Of a stretch of DNA of 64,000 nucleotides, positions 53,501-61,718 are shown piece after piece. Source of the stretch: Ornithinicoccus hortensis (GTDB lineage Bacteria; Actinomycetota; Actinomycetes; Actinomycetales; Dermatophilaceae); assembly GCF_006716185.1 (NCBI RefSeq), contig NZ_VFOP01000001.1:1-64000 (forward strand). Reading direction: 5' to 3'. Position numbers and translations under genes: made by a program. Position 1 is the first letter of the stretch; each line of letters opens with the position of its first letter. A model generated the notes under the pieces. It did not search any database and was not told the origin of the DNA. It saw only the letters and a list, made by a program, of their open reading frames with translations.

Positions 53501-55374
53501 CTGTCGTCCACCGCTCGGGCCTGCACGGTAAGCCCGCCGATGACCATCGGCGTGAAGACGTAGCTCCAGGCCTCCCGTCCGGTGGCCAGGTGCCAAGATT
53601 CACCACCATCGACAGACACCTCGACCGACGCAACGATCCCTCCACCTGAGTCCACGGCTGTCCCGGTGACGGTCACGGGCGATCCGATGGGCATGTGAGT
53701 GCCGGCGATGGGCGCCGTGATGGTCGTGTTAGGTGCGATCGTGTCGGTGGATGCGCTCGCAGCAACTAGGTCACTCTGGCGAGTGACCGGCTGAACACCC
53801 ATGTCCGCCAAGACATTCAAAGTCGCCTGTTGCATGACCACGTCCGTAGGCGTGCCCGGGTCACAGATGTGGTATTCATCTAGCCCGTAGGACCACTGCA
53901 CGGTGCCGAGCCCCCACACGAGCGCTCCGCTGGCGGCTCGGTACATCGTCAAGTGGTGGGTGCAGGTCCCCTGGATGTAGGTAGCCCCATAGTCCACAAG
54001 CAGTTGCGGCACCTCTGCCTCCGTAGTGGAGAGCCGAATCAGCCCCGGCGGGCGAAACCCGTTATCGGCATCCACGTCGAACTCGTACCCCAGCGTGTTT
54101 GGCGCGAGATCGTAAGACTCCCCCTGTTGCAATGTTGTCACGGTCGTGTTCCGCCAGATTCGATGCTGGGAAAACTCAGCAGGTACGGTTATGCGGAAAT
54201 CTGGCGCGGAGATAGGCAGGATTGCTCGGAACAGTTGACCAGTCAGTTCGTTTTCCGGACGCCCGCCATTCGAGGGCGGGCTGAACCGCGGGTCACGCCA
54301 GGTTCCGGTCCACTCCGGTAGGGGGTCTGTCTTCGCACTGTCGAGGGTTTCCTTGTAGCAGACCATCGTCCGGTCTTGCGTGGACGCGCCGTCCATGGAC
54401 GGCTCCATCCGCACGCGCCAGAAGTACTCATTCCCTGTCATGAAGATGAGATGGACACCAGCGTCCCGTGCCGCGGTTACATGGTCGCGCTGTGGTCCCG
54501 TGACATACTCGTCGTGCCCCGACGAGATGAAGACCTTCCGCCCCTGAAGTAGGCTGCCGGACTGGTGAATGTCGATGCCACCACAGTAGGCCACATCGTA
54601 TCCGTTGCGCTCCAACCACCTGACGAGGGCAATCTCGGCGTTGAAGAAGTTGCTTTCGGCCTCGCCATTGTTGAACGGGCGATTGTAGCTCACCTTGTAG
54701 GCCCGTCCAGCCGGCTCCCCGAAGTACAGGCTATTGCCACCGTATCGATTGTAGGCATGCATCGTCATCTCCGACGTCTGCACCAGGATGTCGGAGGCTG
54801 CTTGACGCCTCACAACGAACACTGTGTGACTGGATCTTCCGCCGTCCAGTCGATCAAAAAGCGCGTAGTACACACCCGAGATCGCGTCGGTCGGGATCGT
54901 CCAGGACGCTGACTCCGCCCAGTTGCCGCAGTCAATCAGGCCAGTCGGTCCATCGACGATCGGGTCGGGCTGGGCCTGTGGCAGTGATACCGATGGCGTG
55001 ACATCTGCAAGGTGCCGGGCCCCGTGGCCCTGATACCAGCCGAGCCGGTAGATCCGGATGCGGTGCTGCGGCGCATCGGTCTTGATCTTGAAGCGCACCG
55101 TCTGCCCAGGGTCGAAGCTGTAGGCGGTGGTGAAACCGGCGATGGCTTCGTCGTCACCCCATGATTCCCACTCGCTCACCGGGGCCCCTGGCAGGGCGTT
55201 CTCCTGTGCGACCGTCTGGCCAAAGGCCGCAGACCGGGCGGGAGCTGCCCCAGCTGCTCCCGCTGACGCAGTTGCAGAAACAGCGGCCGCGGCACCACTC
55301 ACCCCCGTGTAGCCCAGGAACCTCCGCCTGCTGAGCCCACCACTCTCCCGGCTTCCGACGCTGCTCTGACCCAT
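50548..55374 (-). CDS. Tat-exported 1608-residue protein: N,N-dimethylformamidase-like domain, four DUF4082 and three SbsA-type Ig-like domains
   Basis: Starts at ATG 55374 behind GAGGAGTCAAG. The N-terminus has a twin-arginine signal (LSRRRFLGYTG) with cleavage after AGAAPA. Residues ~60-530 match the C-terminal domain of N,N-dimethylformamidase large subunits (SPGxxVxFKI-like start, IYRLGWYQGHGAR, SSGHDEYVT, GNEYFWRVR). An Ig-like segment follows (about 550-645). Then come alternating DUF4082 units (LGLRFFKGxGNxGLHVGxLW and NxWGNANYWVDVVF-type blocks) and SbsA-type Ig-like domains with a 'VTFSE' strand, ending on the fourth DUF4082. It is an extracellular modular protein, probably polysaccharide-binding or -modifying; the enzymatic substrate is unknown. 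Confidence 0.88.
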   Translation of the reverse strand: MGQSSVGSRESGGLSRRRFLGYTGVSGAAAAVSATASAGAAGAAPARSAAFGQTVAQENALPGAPVSEWESWGDDEAIAGFTTAYSFDPGQTVRFKIKTDAPQHRIRIYRLGWYQGHGARHLADVTPSVSLPQAQPDPIVDGPTGLIDCGNWAESASWTIPTDAISGVYYALFDRLDGGRSSHTVFVVRRQAASDILVQTSEMTMHAYNRYGGNSLYFGEPAGRAYKVSYNRPFNNGEAESNFFNAEIALVRWLERNGYDVAYCGGIDIHQSGSLLQGRKVFISSGHDEYVTGPQRDHVTAARDAGVHLIFMTGNEYFWRVRMEPSMDGASTQDRTMVCYKETLDSAKTDPLPEWTGTWRDPRFSPPSNGGRPENELTGQLFRAILPISAPDFRITVPAEFSQHRIWRNTTVTTLQQGESYDLAPNTLGYEFDVDADNGFRPPGLIRLSTTEAEVPQLLVDYGATYIQGTCTHHLTMYRAASGALVWGLGTVQWSYGLDEYHICDPGTPTDVVMQQATLNVLADMGVQPVTRQSDLVAASASTDTIAPNTTITAPIAGTHMPIGSPVTVTGTAVDSGGGIVASVEVSVDGGESWHLATGREAWSYVFTPMVIGGLTVQARAVDDSCNIGQVATVVLEGAPRGYPCAIWAEGAVPETQSVNEAEPIEVGVRFQAEIDGFVTGLRFFKGQGNTGLHVGTLWSADGSQLASATFGEETESGWQQVSIPGVAVSAGTTYVASVFMPVGRYAGDAGYFQSAYELPPLRALANGEVGGNGVYRYGAPGFPTSSFGASNYWIDVVFDTDNHALPVVIDHSPASGLQSVATTTDLTVTFSEQVEADSIVITLLGADDSQITATTDYDSNTRTATFSTSSALTPLTEYSATVEGAADSHGNVMEPFVWVFTTIGPPGTSPTSLWDTSATPASVDADPSPVELGMKFRVSTVGSVTALRFHKAAGSSGLHVGHLWSEAGDLLATSTYTHETASGWQQTRLETPVEVSPGQAYVVSYHAPYGTYGVTSAMFNGTDVSRGPLRAPDGGSSGGNGVYAFGSGGFPVNSWGNANYWVDVVFETAPDIGPPSVVNVEPAPELISVALDSKVTVAFNEPVSPGSVEMVLRDSGETVVPGSLSYDGETATATLIPSAPLDSATEYSVSVKASDLGGNAMAEPYAWTFRTVTTDGGSPVTLWDSGARPAVEAESDGAAVELGVRVRVSRPGEIRGLRFYKGPGNDGPHVGHFWTATGDLLGSVTFLNETRSGWQQAFFSDPISVEAGSTYVASYHAPAGHYAATGGGLSSPHSNGPLTAPASTGQAGNGLFSYGPGGFPSNTWGNANYWVDVIFADSAAPTIVGRSPSSGATVAPDAVVRVTFDEAIEPDTIAISLRDSTGSAVVGGIDYDATEMVATLTPGSPLVAGGTYTVTVEAAEDLDGNSLQAPVAWSFSVVAATFVSLWTASTVPGTTLVNDPGSVNVGMKFRAMVDGAVHGVRFFKGGPSNSGPHTGVLWEADGNQLASVTLGGETARGWQLGMFAVPVAVTAGTMYVVSYLAPNGYYAADGGFFSGGGFTNGPLEALQNGAEGGNGVYVYSSDVAFPTSSYNGANYWVDVLFLPESEA

Positions 55375-55784
55375 CTTGACTCCTCGGGTATCCGAAAACT
55401 ACTGCCGCCCACTCAGATCCACCGAGAACACCATGCGGCGAAGGCAAATACTTGGCAATGATTCCACCAGTATTGCGTCAACCTACGTCCCCTTCAACCC
55501 CTCGATCGGTCAGAAATCGCACCGCCAGACTGCCCTTCCGCATTCGGAGGCACTCAGCTAGCATTTGCCAAGTCATTACTTGGCGCTTGCTCAAGGATGT
55601 GATCTCTTGCCCTCGTTGCTCTCTCCCCTGACCCACTTGCCGTTCAGGGCCTCCCCGCCTGGCCGAGGACCTTGAGGACCGGCGCTGCGCCCACGGTCAC
55701 GTCTGCCCACCCTCCCGTCGCCCTCGTTTCGCCTGGCGCTCCCTCACCCTGCCTCTCCCTGCCCCAGAAAGGCAGCGCTAACCA
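55375..55784. other. 410-bp divergent intergenic region
   Basis: It lies between the Tat-exported protein (minus) and the TagA-type gene (plus), with no supported gene. It contains two copies of TTGCCAAGT, one inside a perfect palindrome (55567-55584). The last 150 bases before 55785 are CT-rich on the plus strand, suggesting a long untranslated leader. Confidence 0.5.
55567..55584. promoter_or_regulatory. Operator-like palindrome GCCAAG-N6-CTTGGC
   Basis: Perfect inverted repeat, 6-bp arms and 6-bp spacer (TCATTA). A second half-site, ACTTGGCAA, lies at 55450-55458 in the same divergent spacer and shares nine bases (TTGCCAAGT) with it. The dimension fits a dimeric helix-turn-helix repressor. 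The regulator is not identified. Confidence 0.45.
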
Positions 55785-56762
55785 ATGCCCTCTTCCTCAA
55801 CAGCACCCGAATCGGAACACAGTCCCCGCACCCTCGACCCAAAGCGGGCACCTGAAATGGATCGACGGAAACGACTCTTCGGACTGGACATCCAATCCCT
55901 GACCTTGTCCGAAGCTTCTGACCTCCTGAGCGAGGTGGCCGCCTCCCCAGGGCCCAAGGCAAGAGTCGTCGTCACACCCAACGTGGACCACCTTGTACGT
56001 CTCAACACGTCCGCCTTCAACTCCGAATACGCGCAAGCAGAGTTCATCTTCGCCGACGGCATGCCAGTCGTGTGGGCCAGCCACCTCCTGGGAACGCCCT
56101 TACCTGAGCGTGTAACTGGAGCCGACTTGTTCGTGATTATGTGCGAGCGGGCCGCTCAGAATGGCTGGCGAGTCGTCCTCATAGGCGGCCAACCTGGCAG
56201 CGAGGCAGACCTACAGTCGCGCTTCGCGCATCGATTCCCGGGCCTGCGCCTCGAAATCTACTGTCCTTCCATGGACTTCGGCCCCTTGGGAACCGAGGGG
56301 TCCACCGCCGCCGAACTCGTGCGCCGCGTCAAGCCGAACTTGGTCTTCGTCTGCTTGGGTATGCCCAAGCAGGAAGTCTGGGCATTGCACTACAAGGCCG
56401 AACTCCCAACCGGGCTCATCCTATGCGTCGGGGCAGCGATGGAGTTCGCCCTGGGCATCACCAAACGCGCGCCCCGCTGGATCCAACGGAGTGGCTTCGA
56501 GTGGGCGTGGAGGCTGGGCGGGGATCCACGCCGCTTGTGGCGCCGCTACCTCGTGCAGGACAGCAAATTCCTACTAATCCTTCTCCGCGAGTACAGACTG
56601 AGCCACGCTTCGACAAGTGGCGATGCGAGTGACTTCGTACTGTCATACCCACGCCAGCCCAGCACCGGACAGAGGTCCGACCATGGCGGAACCCAGCCAC
56701 GTGCGGATACGGCAAGCATGGACAACACCAGTTCACCCCGCTCTCCAGGAGATCGCACTTGA
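55785..56762 (+). CDS. TagA/WecG/CpsF-family N-acetylmannosaminyltransferase-type enzyme
   Basis: The 325-residue protein has canonical GT26 motifs: TPNVDH (64-69), FADGMPV with Asp91, TGADLF (111-116), VLIGGQPGSE, CLGMPKQEVW, and a C-terminal basic appendage (WIQRSGFEWAWRLGGDPRRLWRRY), which in this family closes the active site at the membrane. The usual reaction is transfer of ManNAc to undecaprenyl-PP-GlcNAc. About 25 extra N-terminal and 55 C-terminal low-complexity residues exceed the family norm; the internal ATG at 55857 is a possible start. The stop overlaps the next start (TTGA). Confidence 0.9.
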   Translation: MPSSSTAPESEHSPRTLDPKRAPEMDRRKRLFGLDIQSLTLSEASDLLSEVAASPGPKARVVVTPNVDHLVRLNTSAFNSEYAQAEFIFADGMPVVWASHLLGTPLPERVTGADLFVIMCERAAQNGWRVVLIGGQPGSEADLQSRFAHRFPGLRLEIYCPSMDFGPLGTEGSTAAELVRRVKPNLVFVCLGMPKQEVWALHYKAELPTGLILCVGAAMEFALGITKRAPRWIQRSGFEWAWRLGGDPRRLWRRYLVQDSKFLLILLREYRLSHASTSGDASDFVLSYPRQPSTGQRSDHGGTQPRADTASMDNTSSPRSPGDRT

Positions 56763-57682
56763 TCGATTGTGTGCTCGTTGTGGTGGCTTACAACAGTGCC
56801 ACCGACCTCCCCTCACTTCTGAACTCTGTCGACGCCGCAGCACGAGACCTGACCTGGCAAGCCATTGTCGTGAACAACTCACCAGCGGAAGATCTCACGG
56901 ACCTGCTCGCCGCATTCCCCAACGTGTCACTATTAGAACCGGGGGAGAACCTGGGCTACTCAGGTGGGCTCAACCTCGGCGTCCGGGCTGCGCCCGACTG
57001 CCGCTACTTCACCTTCCTCAATCCTGACCTGAAACTAGGTCCCGGCGCGCTCACCACCCTCCTCCACGAACTTGAAAGGTCACCCTCAGCAACTGCGGCC
57101 GTGCCAGCGATCCAGACCATGGACAACCACACTCGCACATCGATCCGACGCGAACCGAGCATCCTCGGATCATTGGGGGAAGCACTCTTCGGAAACGGGT
57201 GGCCGAGCCGTCCAGCAGTCTTGACAGAGGTCGTCCGCGACCCAGCGGACTACGGATACATCCACGCAATCGACTGGGCGACTGGCGCCGCCCTCGTCGT
57301 GCGCTCGGAGGCAGTCGCCACGATTGGGGACTGGGATGCACTGACGTTCTTTCTATACTCCGAGGAAGTCGACTACAGCAGAAGGATCCGAGAAGCTGGG
57401 GGGCAAGTCATGTTCGTTCCGGAGTCGGTGGTTCACCACGTCGAAGGCGGCTCAGGCAGCGCGCCGGCACTGTTGGCCCTCATGGAGGTGAATCGGGTGC
57501 GCTACTACCGGAAATGGCACGGCCCACGAAAAACCCCACTCTATGCCTTAGTCGTGTTGGCTCACAACACGCTGCGGCTACACAGACCCGGCCGCACCCT
57601 AGCAATCAAGGCACTATGCTCCCCGAAAGTTCGAGCCACCCTTCCGCATGCCTCCCGGAACAGGCAGGCCCGCCAGTGGTAA
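56759..57682 (+). CDS. GT2 glycosyltransferase, rhamnosyltransferase-like
   Basis: The 307-residue protein has a TTG start at 56759 overlapping the previous stop. VLVVVAYNSATDLP, VVNNSPAED, NLGYSGGLNLGV and FLNPDL form the donor site of the WbbL/RfbF-like GT2 subgroup, followed by DWATGAALVVRSEA and FFLYSEEVDYSRRIREAGG, which are typical of rhamnosyl- or galactofuranosyltransferases. It lies between the TagA-type gene and another GT2 and probably adds the sugar after the TagA step. Confidence 0.9.
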   Translation: MIDCVLVVVAYNSATDLPSLLNSVDAAARDLTWQAIVVNNSPAEDLTDLLAAFPNVSLLEPGENLGYSGGLNLGVRAAPDCRYFTFLNPDLKLGPGALTTLLHELERSPSATAAVPAIQTMDNHTRTSIRREPSILGSLGEALFGNGWPSRPAVLTEVVRDPADYGYIHAIDWATGAALVVRSEAVATIGDWDALTFFLYSEEVDYSRRIREAGGQVMFVPESVVHHVEGGSGSAPALLALMEVNRVRYYRKWHGPRKTPLYALVVLAHNTLRLHRPGRTLAIKALCSPKVRATLPHASRNRQARQW

Positions 57683-58560
57683 TCTCTCCAGCGGTAGTCA
57701 TCATCGCCGCCCATAATGAGGAGCGTGTCATCGGGCGATGCCTCTCTGCACTAGCTGATGCCATCGTGGCGGGTGTTAGGGTCGTAGTCGTCTGCAACGG
57801 ATGCAACGATGCTACATATACACTTGCATCCAGACACGCGGGCGTGGAGGTCGTCGACATCCCCATCCCTTCGAAGACCCTTGCCTTAAGAGAAGGGGAC
57901 CGTTACGCCGACGAACTCCAATCTGCCGGCCTCCTAGAGCCAGACGCCAGTCGGATCTACCTGGATGCCGACGTAGTCATGACCTCACGTGCAATCACGG
58001 ACATCGTGTGTGCTCTTGACCGTGGCCCCGAACTCGCCACCCGACCACCAGTTAGGCACGATACCACTAGGGCGACCTTCATAGTTCGACGCTGGTATAG
58101 GGTGCGAGCACAGATATCCTCATTTGATCATGTTCTTTGGGGCGCCGGATGTTATGCACTTTCCGCACACGGACGAAGGCGCTTTGATGAATTCCCAGAA
58201 GTCGTCTCGGATGACCTCTTCATAGACATGCTCTTCGGTCCTGCGGAAAAGCGCACAACGCCGACTGACCAGGTCACGGTCACAACCCCCCGCAACCTAA
58301 AGTACCTCCTCCTCATTCTTCAGAGGACTTACCGAACCGAAGATGAACTGGCGGAACACGTCGGTTCAGCATCACATACTGCAGAGGCCAGCAAGACAAA
58401 GAGGAATCATCTCAGGGATCTCTTCATTATCGCCACAAGACATCCATTTCAGCTAGTTGACCTAGTTCTTTACGTCTGCGTGATTGGCACCGCGAGGATA
58501 AGGGCCGCGCGCGACGATAAGCGCAGGGTCTGGGAACGAGACGATAGCTCGCGAAACTGA
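57676..58560 (+). CDS. GT2 glycosyltransferase
   Basis: The 294-residue protein is placed at GTG 57676, which overlaps the preceding stop by seven bases; an earlier start would bury the gene in its neighbour. VVIIAAHNEERVIGRCL, VVVCNGCNDAT and IYLDADVVMT give the GT2 nucleotide and metal sites, and VVSDDLFIDML supplies the later acidic block. The distal half has lower GC and more A/T-ending codons than the upstream gene. It ends the three-gene plus-strand group and faces the Wzy-like gene. Confidence 0.87.
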   Translation: MVISPAVVIIAAHNEERVIGRCLSALADAIVAGVRVVVVCNGCNDATYTLASRHAGVEVVDIPIPSKTLALREGDRYADELQSAGLLEPDASRIYLDADVVMTSRAITDIVCALDRGPELATRPPVRHDTTRATFIVRRWYRVRAQISSFDHVLWGAGCYALSAHGRRRFDEFPEVVSDDLFIDMLFGPAEKRTTPTDQVTVTTPRNLKYLLLILQRTYRTEDELAEHVGSASHTAEASKTKRNHLRDLFIIATRHPFQLVDLVLYVCVIGTARIRAARDDKRRVWERDDSSRN

Positions 58561-58674
58561 ACCAGTTTGATTTCAATCGGCCCTTGTCGGCCATCCTTCC
58601 TGGTTCTTCGCGCACTTCCCCTTAAGCGTGACGGGTCCATGCTTCGCGGCCAACCTAGCACCAAGTTACAAACT

Positions 58675-60108
58675 TTAACCAATATCCCCGGCGTTATCAC
58701 GAAGTACCAGTGCAGTGTTGGCTTCGACGGAAACCGAATCATCTTCCTTCGTGAGCCGATAGTAGAGCGCCGACAGTCCAAGCACCAGGAACAAGACATT
58801 TCCCACCATCGGAAAGGAGAGTCCATCGAAAAATGCTAGCAGCACGACGGTGGACGTGATAGCAGCCGTGAACGCCTGTCCAAAATCCCGACTCAGACCT
58901 GAGCCCGCATTCCTCCGGCCCACTCTGGCGCAATAGAGCGCAGAACAGAATAGCAGAGCGAGCGCCAGGGTGCCCATCACCCCTACCTCGACGAGAGAGA
59001 GTAGGTGCTGATTGTCGAATATTACGTACTCTGGAAGAAATGTTCCGAACCCGCGACCGAAATATGGCGCATGAGCTATTACCTGTTGAGCCTCCGCGGC
59101 CGCGTCAGTTCTAGACGTCGTCGATGAATCCCTCCCCACGTCGCTAAATGTTCGGAGGACTGTTCCGCCCAATCCCGGCACCATGAGGTAGATGACGACT
59201 GCCGTCGCCCCAACGCCCACCAACGAGACGATCCGATACCGTCGTGGCCATCCGAGAATCATAATGACGACAACGAAACCCAAGCCGATTAATGCGGACC
59301 TCGACACGGAGAGCGCGGTTGCCAAGAAGATACTTGCGACACACAACCAGCGCACGGCAGGGCGCCATTGACGATCATAGAAGGCCAAGCTGAGGGCCAC
59401 GGGCAGAATCAAACACTGTGCTACGCCATACTCGAGTGGGTGTATCGCGGTTCCGGCCGCTCTGACGAACCCGCCTCGTTCCTGAATTCCAGTGGGTATG
59501 TCACCAGGGCTCAGTCCAGGCACCGATATCCATCCGATTAGAGACTGACCCGTTACAAATTGGGCGACACCTAACATACCCAATATAGCCCCCAGAATGA
59601 CCATTCGCCTCATTAGCACGAGGAACCGATCCCACGAATCTATACCATCGTGCGCAAGGAGTACTATGCCCGCCCAGGCGACGACGCGGAGCAAACCAGT
59701 ATCGGCGGTGCTCCCCTCCAAGTCGGGGACGCCCCTTAACATCGAATGAATGTAAGAGACAGTAACCGCACCGACGAAAATTCCCATTGCGGTAGGCACG
59801 ATTCCCAAATTCCATATCAGTGGTACCTTGTGACTGAGTCGGCTGCTAACCCAACTGAGTAAACCGACGAGGGCCCAAAGCATCGCTGGCGACCCCGCAG
59901 CGCCGAGGGCGCCAACGCGAAGGCTGGAGGGGACCAGGAGGGCAAGAATCAGGTAGACCGTCAGGAAGGCAACCCCGTCGTCTGTGCTTCTCGTGGGTTT
60001 GAGTCTGCCCAGGCCAGATCGGGTCGGGGACGTACGCACGCTTGGTGGAATGCCGTGCCCCGTTCGGTGCCTCCCGTGACGACTTGGTGGCATGGCTTTA
60101 GGGATCAT
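58675..60108 (-). CDS. Wzy/O-antigen-ligase-like polymerase (second copy type)
   Basis: The 477-residue protein is placed at ATG 60108 (ATG 60093 is possible); both lie at the end of the upstream Wzz-like gene, giving a short overlap. About eleven hydrophobic segments are present, with ALSVSRSALIGLGFVVV and APYFGRGFGTFLPEY, which match the conserved loop of the Wzy_C family. It is unrelated in detail to the polymerase at 40645-42036, suggesting a second polymer or ligase activity. Confidence 0.83.
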   Translation of the reverse strand: MIPKAMPPSRHGRHRTGHGIPPSVRTSPTRSGLGRLKPTRSTDDGVAFLTVYLILALLVPSSLRVGALGAAGSPAMLWALVGLLSWVSSRLSHKVPLIWNLGIVPTAMGIFVGAVTVSYIHSMLRGVPDLEGSTADTGLLRVVAWAGIVLLAHDGIDSWDRFLVLMRRMVILGAILGMLGVAQFVTGQSLIGWISVPGLSPGDIPTGIQERGGFVRAAGTAIHPLEYGVAQCLILPVALSLAFYDRQWRPAVRWLCVASIFLATALSVSRSALIGLGFVVVIMILGWPRRYRIVSLVGVGATAVVIYLMVPGLGGTVLRTFSDVGRDSSTTSRTDAAAEAQQVIAHAPYFGRGFGTFLPEYVIFDNQHLLSLVEVGVMGTLALALLFCSALYCARVGRRNAGSGLSRDFGQAFTAAITSTVVLLAFFDGLSFPMVGNVLFLVLGLSALYYRLTKEDDSVSVEANTALVLRDNAGDIG

Positions 60109-60733
60109 TCGTCGGCGTGGCACCGTCGGGCGTGCGGCGGTTCTGCCGCAACTGCGAGTCTACCCATATGGCCAGGAGCACGGTACTTATCAAGCCAACA
60201 CCGACCAAGAGGATCAGAATACGAGTCGTTGCAGATCGGAGTTCAGTCGCGGTTTCCGGGATTGACACGGTCATCGCGCTAATGCGTGCAATTTCCGGCA
60301 CGTCGGTTTGTTCCTGGAGTCGATCCAACGCTTGGGGGAGTTCAGCCAAGACTCGTTCCGACCACTCCAGCGCCTCTGGCTCGCTTCTCGCGGTGACTGT
60401 CACTTCGATCATCGGGCCAGCGGTCGAGGCGTCGGGGTATACGTCGTACTCGACGTCCGCCCTGTCCCCAAGCAGCCGAGTCCGGGTGGCATCTGCCATC
60501 ATGTTCCGAGACAACACCTCGGTGACTGGAACTGTCCCACTCATGTACAGGAAGGGGTTTCCCGCATCCGGGATCGACCCAGGTCCAGGGAGCAGAACGA
60601 TGCTGGCGCGAGCTTCAAACGAAGGTGGCGTGAGCCTGGCCCCCAGGACACCGATGCTCACGCTGACGAGCACACCAAGCACCACAAGCCAACGGCGCCG
60701 AGCCAGACTCGCCAACGTCTCCCTCAATGACAA
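60098..60733 (-). CDS. Wzz-like chain-length co-polymerase (short form)
   Basis: The 211-residue protein is placed at TTG 60733, with GGGAGGA seven bases upstream; ATG 60802 lacks a ribosome site. It has the typical two-helix layout: transmembrane segment at about 16-36 (RRWLVVLGVLVSVSIGVLG), an extracytoplasmic domain with ASIVLLPGPGS, and a second segment near 180 (ILILLVGVGLISTVLLAIWVD). No kinase domain. It shares a transcript with the Wzy-like gene downstream and is divergent from a related protein at 60856. Confidence 0.8.
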   Translation of the reverse strand: MSLRETLASLARRRWLVVLGVLVSVSIGVLGARLTPPSFEARASIVLLPGPGSIPDAGNPFLYMSGTVPVTEVLSRNMMADATRTRLLGDRADVEYDVYPDASTAGPMIEVTVTARSEPEALEWSERVLAELPQALDRLQEQTDVPEIARISAMTVSIPETATELRSATTRILILLVGVGLISTVLLAIWVDSQLRQNRRTPDGATPTNDP

Positions 60734-60855
60734 CTTCTCGTCCTCCCAGCGTACCCTTGCGCGTACAAGAGTTAGGTGCTTCCCTACTATACAGATTGCC
60801 ATGCATGACCGTGGAGACATGGCGAATAGGCCGACGATTGAGGAGGCATGTACCC

Positions 60856-61515
60856 GTGGCCACAGATCGCCTGAGCACGGTGCTCATCCGACGTTGGTAT
60901 ATCGTCGCACTCGGCCTCGCTCTGACCGTCACGGCGCTTGCCCTCACGAGCACCCCCCACCACGCTACCTACATACGAGCGCAGGCCACCTTTGGTCTGC
61001 CAGACTCACGCCTAGGCATGGAGCCCTCGCTTCCGGAGGGTGCCTCACTCCTGCCTTTCGCCGCTGCAGTCGGCAGAGCAGTTTCAGGCATCGATACCCC
61101 AGCCTTCGTGTCCACCGAATCACCATATCCCGCTGTCGGCGCCAGAGCCGGTTCTTCCGTTCGACTTTTGAACACTGGCAATCAATGGAGTCGAAATTTC
61201 ATCGCGCCCACTTTACTCATCGAAACCATTGATCCGATCCCCGAAATAGCCGAGCACAATCTCTACGCCACCATCGATCAAGTAGAACAAAAGACCGAAC
61301 AGTTCCAGACTGAGACAAACTTTTCGGCTTGGCAAAAGATCATCGTGCGAATCGATGATCCAGAAATAATGACACTGGGACCCACGAGACGGGAAGTAGC
61401 CAAGGCGCTCATCGTTACCTCCGTGCTCGGCGCAGTGAGTACCATACTCAGCGTAAGATTCGTGGACCGGCTCTTAGAACGGAAACGCAAGAATGCATGT
61501 AAACACGGAGCATAA
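60856..61515 (+). CDS. Wzz-like two-span membrane protein
   Basis: The 219-residue protein is placed at GTG 60856, with AGGAGG at 60841-60846. Two transmembrane segments, near residues 14-32 (IVALGLALTVTALALTS) and 190-210 (ALIVTSVLGAVSTILSV), flank an extracytoplasmic domain. The arrangement copies that of the divergent protein at 60098-60733 but the sequence is not close. It may be a second subunit that tunes chain length. The A/T-ending codons in the second half stand out from the GC-rich surroundings. Confidence 0.7.
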   Translation: MATDRLSTVLIRRWYIVALGLALTVTALALTSTPHHATYIRAQATFGLPDSRLGMEPSLPEGASLLPFAAAVGRAVSGIDTPAFVSTESPYPAVGARAGSSVRLLNTGNQWSRNFIAPTLLIETIDPIPEIAEHNLYATIDQVEQKTEQFQTETNFSAWQKIIVRIDDPEIMTLGPTRREVAKALIVTSVLGAVSTILSVRFVDRLLERKRKNACKHGA

Positions 61516-61718
61516 CTATTGCACAATCCTCATGACACACGCGGCGCAAGGCTCTGTCCGCGCCGGCTTAATCAGCCACGAACTTCACACACACGCGCAC
61601 GTACCCGACGCCGTGCCTCCCATGGCGCCACCAACTCCGGCGAAATTTCCAGGCGGGTCCATGAGCCTAATCCATAGGTCGTTTGCGCCAGACAAGGGAT
61701 AACCCGGGAGAGGCACTC

